The notes beneath the pieces were generated by a model. That model ran no database searches, was not told the origin of the DNA, and saw only the letters and a program-made list of their open reading frames with translations. The position numbers and the translations under genes are program-made. A stretch of DNA of 64,000 nucleotides from Darwinimomas sp045600945 (GTDB lineage: Bacteria > Bacillota > Clostridia > Lachnospirales > Lachnospiraceae), in assembly GCA_045600945.1 (NCBI GenBank), contig JAZRYX010000027.1, positions 45,905 through 109,904 of the forward strand. Direction: 5' to 3'. Below are positions 1 through 7,092 of the stretch, piece after piece; position 1 is the stretch's first letter; the number at the start of each line of letters is the position of its first letter.

Positions 1-702
1 GCACTGACCTCCGTTTCCGGATGCACGGCACACATCGATTCTACAGTCATTCATATCGATCTGCACATCGACCTCTTCGGCCTCAGGCATGACTGCAACG
101 GATGCTGTCGATGTATGTATCCTTCCGCCCGATTCCGTCTCGGGCACACGCTGGACTCTGTGAACCCCGGATTCGTACTTAAGCTTCGAGTAAGCACCCT
201 TTCCGGTCACCATGGCCTCTATTTCCTTGATGCCTCCGAGTCCCGTATCATTGATATTGACTATATCGACCTTCCACCCCTGCGCATCACAGAAATGCTG
301 ATACATCCTGAACAGTTCCGCCGCAAAAAGTGCCGCTTCCTCTCCTCCTGCTCCCGCACGAATCTCAAGTACGATGTTCTTGTCATCGTTGGGATCTTTC
401 GGGAGAAGCATTATACGCAGTTCTTCTTCCAGCTGTTCCAGTCGCTTTTTGGCATCAGAAAGTTCTTCTTTGGCCATATCCCGCATATCGTCATCATTTT
501 CCGTTTCGAGTATCTCGAGCGCTACGGCCTCATCTTCTTTTGCCTGTTTATACTTTTTATATGCATCGACAAGCGGGAGCAGATCCGACTGCTCCTTCAT
601 GAGTTTTCTGAAACGGTTCTGGTCATTTGCCACTTCCTGACTTCCCAGTTCCGCCATAATCTCCTCATAATGTTTTAAGATGTCTTCTAAATTGTCGAAC
701 AT
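1..702 (-). CDS. prfA: Peptide chain release factor 1, 3' end outside window
   Basis: Class I release factor that reads UAA/UAG in the ribosomal A site and triggers peptidyl-tRNA hydrolysis. The 234 visible codons start at the ATG at 700-702 (MFDNLEDILKHYEEIM) and keep one frame to base 1. They cover the coiled N-terminal domain and the conserved EIRAGAGGEEAALFA block. They stop just after the catalytic GGQ loop, seen here as RASGNGGQC, so the C-terminal third is missing from the window. The start overlaps the end of the DUF1385-PrmC gene by 16 bp, so the methyltransferase that modifies the GGQ glutamine is translated immediately upstream of its substrate. Identity is very secure; only the 3' end is unseen. 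Confidence 0.97.
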   Translation of the reverse strand, partial: MFDNLEDILKHYEEIMAELGSQEVANDQNRFRKLMKEQSDLLPLVDAYKKYKQAKEDEAVALEILETENDDDMRDMAKEELSDAKKRLEQLEEELRIMLLPKDPNDDKNIVLEIRAGAGGEEAALFAAELFRMYQHFCDAQGWKVDIVNINDTGLGGIKEIEAMVTGKGAYSKLKYESGVHRVQRVPETESGGRIHTSTASVAVMPEAEEVDVQIDMNDCRIDVCRASGNGGQC

Positions 703-2480
703 ATAACTCTGTCCAGTCCTGATAAGTCTTTTACGACTTCAATGTTTTTGTATCCTTTTTCTTTAAGGAGTCCTCTCACTTCTTCTGCCTGATCGTATCC
801 GATTTCGAGATAGAGCTTTCCTCCTTTATGTAAATGCTTGCACGCCTCGGCTGCGATTATGCGGTAAAACTTAAGTCCGTCCGGTCCTGCATCGAGTGCC
901 ATCCTCGGTTCATGATCTTTGACTTCCGTCATCAGTTCTTCGCATACCGCGCTTTTTATATACGGAGGGTTGCTGACGATGATATCAAGTTCGGTAAGGT
1001 CATCGAGTTCGTCAAACATATCGCTTTCATAAAATGTTATATCTACGCCGTTTCTTTCGGCATTGGCATCTGCGATTTCAAGTGCCGCACGCGATATATC
1101 CGATCCATAGACTTTCCTGTATCCACCGAGTTTGGCAAGTGCGATTGCTATGCATCCGCTGCCTGTACATAAGTCGAGAACCGATACATCGCTGTCTTTA
1201 TTATCTGTGAGGACTTTTTCGACCATGACTTCTGTATCAAATCGCGGCACGAGTACATTTTCATCTACGTATAAATTGAGTCCGCAGAAATTTGACTCAT
1301 GGGTTATGTACTGGAGCGGGACGCCTGATTGTCTCAGTGCTATCGCGTCTCTGTATTTTTGGATTTTGTCTTCCGGTACCTGAGATGTCGTATATTGCTC
1401 AAGCAGCTGCGGCATGTCTATTTCGCATGCCCACAGCAGAAGCAGGCGGGCGTCGTTTTCGCCTTCCTGCTGCTTAAACAATGCTATGCGGCCTTCGTCG
1501 TATAAATCATAGTAACTTTTCTCGGGGAATCCGTCAGGATATAGCTCCGGGAAGTTTTCGGTGAGAAACGCTTTCCAGTCAAATACCTCCTTCGTTGCGG
1601 CGATGGCAACCTCGCACATATCCGGAGTAGGTTCCTTGGTCGTAAGTCCCTGCATCCACATGCCCGGACGGCTGAGGATGTTAATGATAGGGTTCTCACT
1701 GCGGCCCGCAATACGCAGGAACTCATATGAAACACCTGCAATCACCGGTATAAGAAGTATCCTGCTGAGTGCTCGCATTGCCAGATTATCTATACGGATA
1801 ACCATGAAAAACAGGATGCTGATTATCATTACTATAATAATAAAACTCGTACCGCAGCGCTTATGCTCTTTCGAACTGGCCATAACATTATCAACCGTAA
1901 GTTCTTTTCCGAGTTCCACGCAGTTGATGCACTTATGCTCTGCACCGTGATACATGAATGTTCTGTTGATGTCGTCCATGAGCGAGATCAGCTTGATGTA
2001 TCCGACAAAAATGGCGATTCTGATAAGTCCCTCAAGAAGTGCCATAACAGTATGACTCTTTATGACATTTTTAAGAAGATTGCTTATGAACATCGGAAGC
2101 AGCATAAAAAGTCCGACTGCCAGAATAATAGCGATAACAACAGCGAAATCCATGATAATCTTCTCTGTCTTATCTCCGAACTTTTTGTAAAGCCATGCTT
2201 CAAACTTGGACGGTTCTTCATCTTCCTCTATTCCGAGCATATCTGCTGAAAGAGTTATGGTTTTAAGTCCTAAGGTAAGTGAATTGATAAATGAGAAGAT
2301 GCCGCGAATAAACGGCCAGCCGCATATCTTATGCTTGCTCGCTATTGATTCTGTCTTCTGGAGACTTACCGCTATTTCTTTATCGGGTTTTCTGACGGCG
2401 ATAGCATACTTGTCTTTGTTCATCATCATGATGCCTTCAAGTACTGCCTGACCGCCTATGCCGCTATATACCCTTTTCAT
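687..2480 (-). CDS. prmC: DUF1385 membrane protein fused to release factor glutamine methyltransferase PrmC
   Basis: A 597-residue fusion. Residues 1-300 are a DUF1385 (YqhQ-like) domain opening with GGQAVLEGIMM, with membrane segments near 110-135, 145-165 and 210-255 and the conserved YHGAEHKCINC motif. Residues 310-597 are a full PrmC, about the usual 280 aa, with the SAM-binding loop VLDLCTGSGCIAIALA and the catalytic NPPY at about 504-507. PrmC methylates the GGQ glutamine of release factors, and prfA follows with a 16-bp overlap. The frame is continuous, with no internal stop. The role of DUF1385 is unknown; the fusion would tether PrmC to the membrane. Order here is rpmE, this gene, prfA. 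I recall similar fusions in Lachnospiraceae, so this is probably not an artefact. Confidence 0.93.
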   Translation of the reverse strand: MKRVYSGIGGQAVLEGIMMMNKDKYAIAVRKPDKEIAVSLQKTESIASKHKICGWPFIRGIFSFINSLTLGLKTITLSADMLGIEEDEEPSKFEAWLYKKFGDKTEKIIMDFAVVIAIILAVGLFMLLPMFISNLLKNVIKSHTVMALLEGLIRIAIFVGYIKLISLMDDINRTFMYHGAEHKCINCVELGKELTVDNVMASSKEHKRCGTSFIIIVMIISILFFMVIRIDNLAMRALSRILLIPVIAGVSYEFLRIAGRSENPIINILSRPGMWMQGLTTKEPTPDMCEVAIAATKEVFDWKAFLTENFPELYPDGFPEKSYYDLYDEGRIALFKQQEGENDARLLLLWACEIDMPQLLEQYTTSQVPEDKIQKYRDAIALRQSGVPLQYITHESNFCGLNLYVDENVLVPRFDTEVMVEKVLTDNKDSDVSVLDLCTGSGCIAIALAKLGGYRKVYGSDISRAALEIADANAERNGVDITFYESDMFDELDDLTELDIIVSNPPYIKSAVCEELMTEVKDHEPRMALDAGPDGLKFYRIIAAEACKHLHKGGKLYLEIGYDQAEEVRGLLKEKGYKNIEVVKDLSGLDRVICSTI

Positions 2481-2577
2481 CTATTGTCCTCATATACAGC
2501 TCGAAGCAAGCTGTTTCTCTGTGCTGTCTCAAAATGCGAACCGCTCTGCGGTTTGGTGTTTGGCGCCACTATCGCAC

Positions 2578-2610
2578 AAAAAAAGAGCTCAGGTAATAAA
2601 CCCGGCTCTC
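2578..2610 (-). terminator. Intrinsic terminator after rpmE
   Basis: On the minus strand AGAGC pairs with GCTCT, extended by GG/CC around a TTTATTA loop, followed by seven T. It lies between rpmE and the DUF1385-PrmC gene, so it may only partly separate the two transcripts. Confidence 0.65.
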
Positions 2611-2620
2611 TTTATGATTT

Positions 2621-2830
2621 CTACTGCTCTGAACCCAAGCCGTATTTCTTGTTGAACTTATCAATACGTCCACGTGCCTGTGTAGCCTTCTGTGTTCCTG
2701 TATAGAACGGATGGCACTGTGAACAAATTTCAACGTGAATTTCTTTCTTTGTAGATCCTGTTGTAAATGTGTTACCGCAGTTGCATGTAACTGTTGCCTG
2801 CTGATACTCAGGATGTATTCCTTCTCTCAT
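2621..2830 (-). CDS. rpmE: Ribosomal protein bL31
   Basis: 69-residue L31 of the 50S subunit. It begins MREGIHPEY and has the zinc-binding C+ pattern: C16 and C18, then C36 and C39 in EICSQCHPFYTG. This identifies the zinc-containing paralogue, which is normally made when zinc is sufficient. An RBS (AAGAGGT) precedes the ATG. A consensus promoter sits inside the end of exoA 50-75 bp upstream, and a hairpin follows the stop codon. The rpmE - DUF1385 - prmC - prfA order is common in Clostridia. Confidence 0.97.
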   Translation of the reverse strand: MREGIHPEYQQATVTCNCGNTFTTGSTKKEIHVEICSQCHPFYTGTQKATQARGRIDKFNKKYGLGSEQ

Positions 2831-2878
2831 GATTAATACCTCTTTCTGATAATTTGCTGATTTCCAAACAGCTAAAAC

Positions 2879-2907
2879 AGTATATCACACCGTCATAGAG
2901 GTGTCAA
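2879..2907 (-). promoter_or_regulatory. SigA-type promoter for rpmE
   Basis: Minus-strand TTGACA (2902-2907), a 17-bp spacer and TATACT (2879-2884), with TGTGA just before the -10. It lies within the last codons of exoA, so rpmE can be transcribed independently of the upstream operon. Confidence 0.8.
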
Positions 2908-3655
2908 TAATAAGCCCTACCGGGCAATGATCCGATCCCATAACCTCCGGATATATGCTTGCTTCCTTTATTTTACAGGCTATCCTGTCTGAACAGATGA
3001 AGTAATCGATACGCCAACCCACGTTCTTGGCTCTGGCATTCATTCTGTATGACCACCAGGAATAAGCATCCGTTTTATCGGGGTATAAGTATCTGAATGT
3101 ATCCGTGAATCCGTTTGAGAGCACCTCCGTCATTTTAGCGCGTTCCTCGTCAGTAAAGCCGGCATTTCCCTTGTTGCTTTTCGGGTTCTTAAGATCTATC
3201 TCCTCATGCGCTACATTAAGATCGCCACAATATATCACAGGTTTCTTCTTATCGAGTTCCTTGATGTATCCGAGGAAATCCGTCTCCCAGCTCATCCTGT
3301 AATCAAGCCTCGTCAGCTCATGCTGAGCGTTAGGCGTGTAACAGGTTATCATATAGAAGCCCGGATACTCTGCAGTGATTACACGACCTTCGTGGTCATG
3401 CTCATCGACTCCGATTCCGTATGTAACCGACAGGGGTTTTTCTTTCGTGAAGATTGCAGTCCCCGAATAACCTTTCTTGTCGGCATAGTTCCAGAAATCA
3501 AAATATCCCGGCAGGTCCAGTTCTATCTGACCTTCCTGAAGCTTTGTCTCCTGTACACAGAAAATGTCGGCATCCGATTCATGAAAGAAATCCAGAAATC
3601 CTTTTCCGACCGCGGCGCGCAGGCCGTTAACATTCCAACTGATTAATTTAATCAT
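2885..3655 (-). CDS. exoA: Exodeoxyribonuclease III / AP endonuclease
   Basis: 256-residue member of the endonuclease/exonuclease/phosphatase fold that nicks DNA 5' to abasic sites in base-excision repair. Landmarks in order: MIKLISWNVNGLRA at the N-terminus, QETKLQ with the metal-binding Glu, the YCGDLNVAH motif, YSWWSYR and the C-terminal MGSDHCPV with the catalytic Asp-His. The start at 3655 is chosen because the homology begins at MIKLISWN and a GGAG box lies 5-8 bp upstream. The longer frame upstream has no family match. The start overlaps the ABC-F stop by 8 bp, indicating coupled translation. Length and motifs are typical. Confidence 0.95.
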   Translation of the reverse strand: MIKLISWNVNGLRAAVGKGFLDFFHESDADIFCVQETKLQEGQIELDLPGYFDFWNYADKKGYSGTAIFTKEKPLSVTYGIGVDEHDHEGRVITAEYPGFYMITCYTPNAQHELTRLDYRMSWETDFLGYIKELDKKKPVIYCGDLNVAHEEIDLKNPKSNKGNAGFTDEERAKMTEVLSNGFTDTFRYLYPDKTDAYSWWSYRMNARAKNVGWRIDYFICSDRIACKIKEASIYPEVMGSDHCPVGLIIDTSMTV

Positions 3656-5285
3656 CTGACTCCTCTGATTCTGAAACGGTATATGTAAATCTCTTACGGG
3701 CCGTGATATCGCTCTCAAGATACTCGTCGTATGTGGTCATCTTGTCAACGAGCTTGCCGTCAATGATTTCCATGATACGGTTAGCCGTAGTCTGAACGAC
3801 CTGATGATCTCGTGATGAGAAAAGCAGAACGCCCGGGAACTTCATAAGTCCGTTGTTGAGTGCCTGAATCGACTCCATGTCCAGATGGTCGGTAGGCTCA
3901 TCGAGGATAAGAACATTAGCTGCGCTTATCATGAGTTTCGACAACATAACCCTTACTTTCTCACCACCGGAAAGGACCTTTACATATTTGATTCCGTCCT
4001 CGCCTGCGAAGAGCATTCTTCCGAGGAATCCTCTAACATATGTGACGTCCTTGTTATCGGAATATTGCGTGAGCCACTCTGTTATATTTTCACTTCCTGA
4101 GAAATCTTTGGTATTGTCCTTAGGGAAGTAGCTGACCTTTGTCGTAAGACCCCATTTGTAATCACCTTCATCCGGCTCAAGTTCTCCGGCAAGTATCCTG
4201 AACAGAGTCGTCTTTGCCTTCTCGTTCGGTCCGACAAATGCAACCTTGTCAGTACGATTAAGAATGAAGCTTACATCGTCGAGAACTTTTTCTCCGTCGA
4301 TGGTCTTGGAAAGATGTGATACCTCCAGTACTTCATTTCCGATCTCACGCTCCGGTCTGAAATCAATGAACGGATATTTTCTCGATGACGGTCTGATATC
4401 ATCAAGCTCGATTTTCTCGAGTGCTCTCTTGCGGGCGGTTGCCTGTTTGGACTTGGCAGCATTTGCAGAGAATCTTGCGATGAACTCTCTGAGTTCTTTG
4501 ATTTTCTCTTCTTTCTTTCTGTTGGCCTCTTTCATCTGACGAACCATCAGCTGTGATGACTCTGACCAGAAATCATAGTTGCCGGTGTATAGCTGTATCT
4601 TGCCGTAATCGATATCTGCGATCATGGTGCAGACTTTATTAAGGAAGTATCTGTCGTGGGAAACAACGATAACCGTATTCTCAAAATTGATAAGGAACTC
4701 CTCAAGCCAGGCGATGGCATCAAGATCCAGATGGTTCGTAGGCTCATCAAGAAGAAGTATATCCGGATTACCGAAAAGCGCTCTTGCAAGAAGCACTTTT
4801 ACTTTGATGGCACCCGGCAAATCTCCCATCTTCTGATAATGATATTCTGTATCCACTCCGAGACCGTTAAGAAGATTTTCCGCATCCGACTCTGCTTCCC
4901 ATCCGTTCATCTGAGCGAAGTCCGCCTCAAGCTCAGCCGCCTTGATTCCGTCTTCGTCCGTGAAATCCTCTTTGGCATATATGGCATCCTTTTCCTTCAT
5001 TACATCATAAAGGTGCTGGTTGCCCATGATTACGCAATCCAAAACCTGATAGTCGTCGTATTTAAACTGATCCTGCTCAAGGAAAGACAGTCGCTGTCCT
5101 GCCGTCATCGTCACATCACCGTTAGTAGGTTCAAGATTACCCGAAAGTATCCTTAAAAATGTTGACTTTCCCGCACCGTTTGCTCCGATGAGTCCGTAAC
5201 AGTTTCCCTCCAGAAACTTGATATTGACGTCTTCAAATAAAGCTTTCTTTCCGAGTCTTAAAGTTACATTACTTGCCTGAATCAT
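3648..5285 (-). CDS. ABC-F family ATPase, YbiT-like
   Basis: 545 residues with two ABC cassettes and no membrane domain, so an ABC-F ribosome-associated ATPase rather than a transporter. The first cassette has Walker A GANGAGKST and Walker B LLLDEPTNHLD. The second has LSGGEKVRV and LILDEPTDHLD. Two canonical elements are degenerate: the first signature reads LPGAIK instead of LSGGQ, and the second Walker A reads GPNEKAKTT instead of GPNGxGKTT. I recall the same changes in other Firmicute relatives, so they look family-typical. Start 5285 (MIQASNVTLRLGKKALF) has AAGGAG at normal spacing. It is followed by exoA with an 8-bp overlap. ABC-F proteins act in translation or in antibiotic protection; I cannot say which here. 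Confidence 0.9.
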   Translation of the reverse strand: MIQASNVTLRLGKKALFEDVNIKFLEGNCYGLIGANGAGKSTFLRILSGNLEPTNGDVTMTAGQRLSFLEQDQFKYDDYQVLDCVIMGNQHLYDVMKEKDAIYAKEDFTDEDGIKAAELEADFAQMNGWEAESDAENLLNGLGVDTEYHYQKMGDLPGAIKVKVLLARALFGNPDILLLDEPTNHLDLDAIAWLEEFLINFENTVIVVSHDRYFLNKVCTMIADIDYGKIQLYTGNYDFWSESSQLMVRQMKEANRKKEEKIKELREFIARFSANAAKSKQATARKRALEKIELDDIRPSSRKYPFIDFRPEREIGNEVLEVSHLSKTIDGEKVLDDVSFILNRTDKVAFVGPNEKAKTTLFRILAGELEPDEGDYKWGLTTKVSYFPKDNTKDFSGSENITEWLTQYSDNKDVTYVRGFLGRMLFAGEDGIKYVKVLSGGEKVRVMLSKLMISAANVLILDEPTDHLDMESIQALNNGLMKFPGVLLFSSRDHQVVQTTANRIMEIIDGKLVDKMTTYDEYLESDITARKRFTYTVSESEESDD

Positions 5286-5315
5286 ATCGATCATCTCCTT
5301 ATCTATTGCGTAAAC

Positions 5316-5324
5316 AGTATACCA
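5316..5324 (-). promoter_or_regulatory. Extended -10 promoter for ABC-F/exoA
   Basis: Minus-strand TGG-TATACT directly upstream of the ABC-F leader; no good -35 hexamer is visible 17 bp further up, so recognition would rely on the extended -10. Confidence 0.5.
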
Positions 5325-5363
5325 CACTTTTAAGGCAGGCCGCAATGCGGCTTAAATGAATTC

Positions 5364-5375
5364 AAATAGCTATTT
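5364..5375. promoter_or_regulatory. Distal operator-like palindrome of the Phd gene
   Basis: Perfect 12-bp palindrome AAATAGCTATTT, repeated exactly 51 bp downstream (5415-5426), about five helical turns. Its position upstream of the antitoxin promoter suggests cooperative binding of the Phd protein. Confidence 0.6.
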
Positions 5376-5409
5376 TTTTATATAATTTTTATATATCTTA
5401 AAAATAATG

Positions 5410-5438
5410 TTGCAAAATAGCTATTTTTAGTGTAGAAT
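5410..5438 (+). promoter_or_regulatory. Promoter of the Phd gene overlapped by an operator palindrome
   Basis: TTGCAA (5410-5415), a 17-bp spacer and TAGAAT (5433-5438). The second copy of AAATAGCTATTT (5415-5426) fills the spacer, so a protein bound there would block RNA polymerase. This fits antitoxin autoregulation. Confidence 0.7.
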
Positions 5439-5469
5439 TTAGTTCATTGAAGGACGGAGTATTTCGTTT

Positions 5470-5685
5470 ATGAATATTGATTCAAAAACCATAATCTCTG
5501 TCACTGCAGCTAATCAGAATTTTTCCAAGGTCGTAAAGATGGTTGAAGAAAATGGAGAAGCAGTCATATTCAAACGTAATAAACCGAGATATATGATGAT
5601 CGACATTAACAATTTCAAAATCGCAGACAAGGCATTTGAACAGCTTAAGGATTGGCAAAAAGAAAGTAAAGGGAAGAAAGCATGA
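5470..5685 (+). CDS. Phd/YefM-family antitoxin-like protein, no adjacent toxin
   Basis: 71 residues, matching the DNA-binding half of Phd/YefM antitoxins: IISVTAANQNFSKVVKMVEENGEAVIFKRNKPRYMMIDI is the usual N-terminal fold with the NFSK and PRY landmarks, and a short helical tail follows (FEQLKDWQKES). These proteins dimerise on operator palindromes and neutralise a RelE- or Doc-type toxin. No such toxin follows. The stop overlaps, as ATGA, the start of a secreted-protein gene. The promoter carries paired palindromes, so DNA binding is likely retained. It could be a solitary regulator or an antitoxin paired with an unusual partner. Confidence 0.8.
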   Translation: MNIDSKTIISVTAANQNFSKVVKMVEENGEAVIFKRNKPRYMMIDINNFKIADKAFEQLKDWQKESKGKKA

Positions 5686-6164
5686 TAAGCTTCAGGACGG
5701 ATATACAGCAAAAAAGAGACAGCAAAGCTGGCAGGCTTAAATCGCTTGTGCTTGTTAATCTGTGTCTTGCTTTATTATGCATAGCAACATTCGGAACATC
5801 AGCCTTTGTAGTCAGAGCAAATGCTGCCAATTATGAAACCGAAAAGAAGACAACGGCCGGCTGGTACGGGATTGATGACGACGGGCGTACTCTCTCGGTT
5901 CACCTTGATGGGAATATTAAAGGATACGAATGGAAATACGGTCTTTCCAATTCAAAGTTAAGAGAGCTTCGCTTTATGGAGACCTCTGAAGAGCAAAGAA
6001 AGCTCGATAAGAATTATGACTGGAGTGCACATTTTACATCTTACCCGGATGTTGATGGGGATGTTATCCTGACGCTTCAGTATATAAGTGATTCTGATTC
6101 AAAATCTATAGACACAAGAACGATTCTTGTTCATATAGAAGACGGAATCATCAGTTTACTTTAA
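5682..6164 (+). CDS. Secreted or membrane-anchored protein, unknown family
   Basis: 160 residues, unrecognised. A basic N-terminus (QQKRDSKAGRLK) precedes one hydrophobic segment at about 21-45 ending near VVRANAAN, read as a signal peptide or type II anchor. The outer part is rich in beta-strand-like sequence. The pattern LSVHLDGNIKGYEWKY followed by VDGDVILTLQY is faintly like chagasin-type (I42) protease inhibitors, but the conserved glycine loop is not clear, so I do not assign it. The ATGA overlap with the antitoxin-like gene means the two are co-translated. A strong hairpin follows the stop. Confidence 0.7.
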   Translation: MISFRTDIQQKRDSKAGRLKSLVLVNLCLALLCIATFGTSAFVVRANAANYETEKKTTAGWYGIDDDGRTLSVHLDGNIKGYEWKYGLSNSKLRELRFMETSEEQRKLDKNYDWSAHFTSYPDVDGDVILTLQYISDSDSKSIDTRTILVHIEDGIISLL

Positions 6165-6183
6165 TTTGATCATTTCTCAGTCA

Positions 6184-6244
6184 GCAGTCCCTCGGACTCT
6201 CTCTCACCCGGCAACGGGCTTCCGGGGGACTGCGCATCCGTTTT
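6184..6244 (+). terminator. Hairpin after the antitoxin/secreted-protein pair
   Basis: GCAGTCCC (6184-6191) pairs with GGGACTGC (6226-6233), and inside it CCCG-GCAA-CGGG forms a second helix. Only four T follow, so termination may be incomplete. Confidence 0.55.
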
Positions 6245-6268
6245 CATATAGAGAGAATCGTATTATTA

Positions 6269-6298
6269 TTGACAAATGCCGGCAAAATAGTCTATAAT
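6269..6298 (+). promoter_or_regulatory. Promoter of tRNA-Pro
   Basis: Consensus TTGACA (6269-6274), an 18-bp spacer and TATAAT (6293-6298), ending 23 bp before the tRNA. Confidence 0.85.
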
Positions 6299-6321
6299 AC
6301 ATCGCGTGCCTTAAAGGCAAT

Positions 6322-6395
6322 CGGGGTGTGGCTCAGTTTGGTAGAGTACCTGGTTTGGGACCAGGGGGCCGCAGGTTCGAACCCTGTCACCCCGA
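6322..6395 (+). tRNA. tRNA-Pro (anticodon TGG)
   Basis: 74 nt with a complete cloverleaf. The acceptor stem is CGGGGTG/CACCCCG, the anticodon stem CCTGG/CCAGG with loop TTTGGGA and anticodon TGG at 6356-6358, and the T arm GCAGG-TTCGAAC-CCTGT. The CCA end is not encoded. A run of seven T starts right after the discriminator A and should terminate transcription. It is a single gene with its own promoter. Confidence 0.97.
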
Positions 6396-6560
6396 TTTTT
6401 TTGTACTTAAAAATCAATATTTTCTATAACAAGTTCAGCAAATCGCTTGTAATTTTCACCTGAAACAACGGTTTCTTCAATTTTTGTTTCTAACGGAGAT
6501 GTTTCATCTTAAATTAAGTAAAGTATCCGGCTTTTCTTAAGAATTGTAAACACTACAACA

Positions 6561-7037
6561 ATGTACACCAGCGAATCCTGCAATTTCCGTAACGGTCCGT
6601 CTATGAACGCAGGCATAATCAGACAGATCCCCGCAAATGATCCTATATTTGTGTACCAGATCACTGACGGTTGGGCTGAGATTGACCACGGCAATACTCA
6701 CGGATATATCAGCACAGATTTCATAAAGGGTATGGCGCCGGCACCGACTCCTACTCCGGCTCCGTCAGATATATCATGGGCATATCAGTATAATTGGTCA
6801 ACAGTTTACAACTTCAATGATTACTGCGATCTCAACCAGGATATTGCAAAAGCTTTCGGCAACAATCCGACCGGTGCATTTGAACACTTCATCAGATTGG
6901 GTATGAATGAGGGTCGTCAGGCATCCAAGTCATGGAATATCCTTTCATATGCTCTGGCAAATCCGCATCTTATCGATAAGTTCGGAAGTTACTATCCTGC
7001 ATACTATATGTCAGCTTGCAACATTCCGATTCACTAA
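6561..7037 (+). pseudogene. 5'-truncated cell-wall protein with SH3b domain
   Basis: 158 residues from the first ATG. Residues 1-58 match a bacterial SH3 repeat (NFRNGPSMNAG, then WAEI and GYIS). A proline/threonine linker (APAPTPTPAP) follows, then a C-terminal module with FEHFIRLGMNEGRQAS, a repeat common in Lachnospiraceae cell-wall hydrolases. There is no signal peptide and no clear RBS. The frame is open only to 6522, after a TAA, and the SH3 repeat seems to begin before the ATG (IVNTTTMYTSESC). I read this as the 3' remnant of a longer secreted protein. It sits just downstream of a tRNA gene, a common recombination point. Confidence 0.65.
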
Positions 7038-7055
7038 TTAAACGCATCAAATCAA

Positions 7056-7092
7056 AAGAGCTTGCAGCATCAAACCGCAAGCTCTTATTTTT
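7056..7092. terminator. Bidirectional terminator between convergent genes
   Basis: AAGAGCTTGC (7056-7065) pairs perfectly with GCAAGCTCTT (7077-7086) and is followed by ATTTTTATTT on the plus strand. It serves the SH3 remnant on one side and the long minus-strand operon on the other. Confidence 0.85.

Noticed and set aside
115..678. 187-codon plus-strand frame at the window start
   Set aside because: Antisense to prfA, whose protein sequence is unmistakable.
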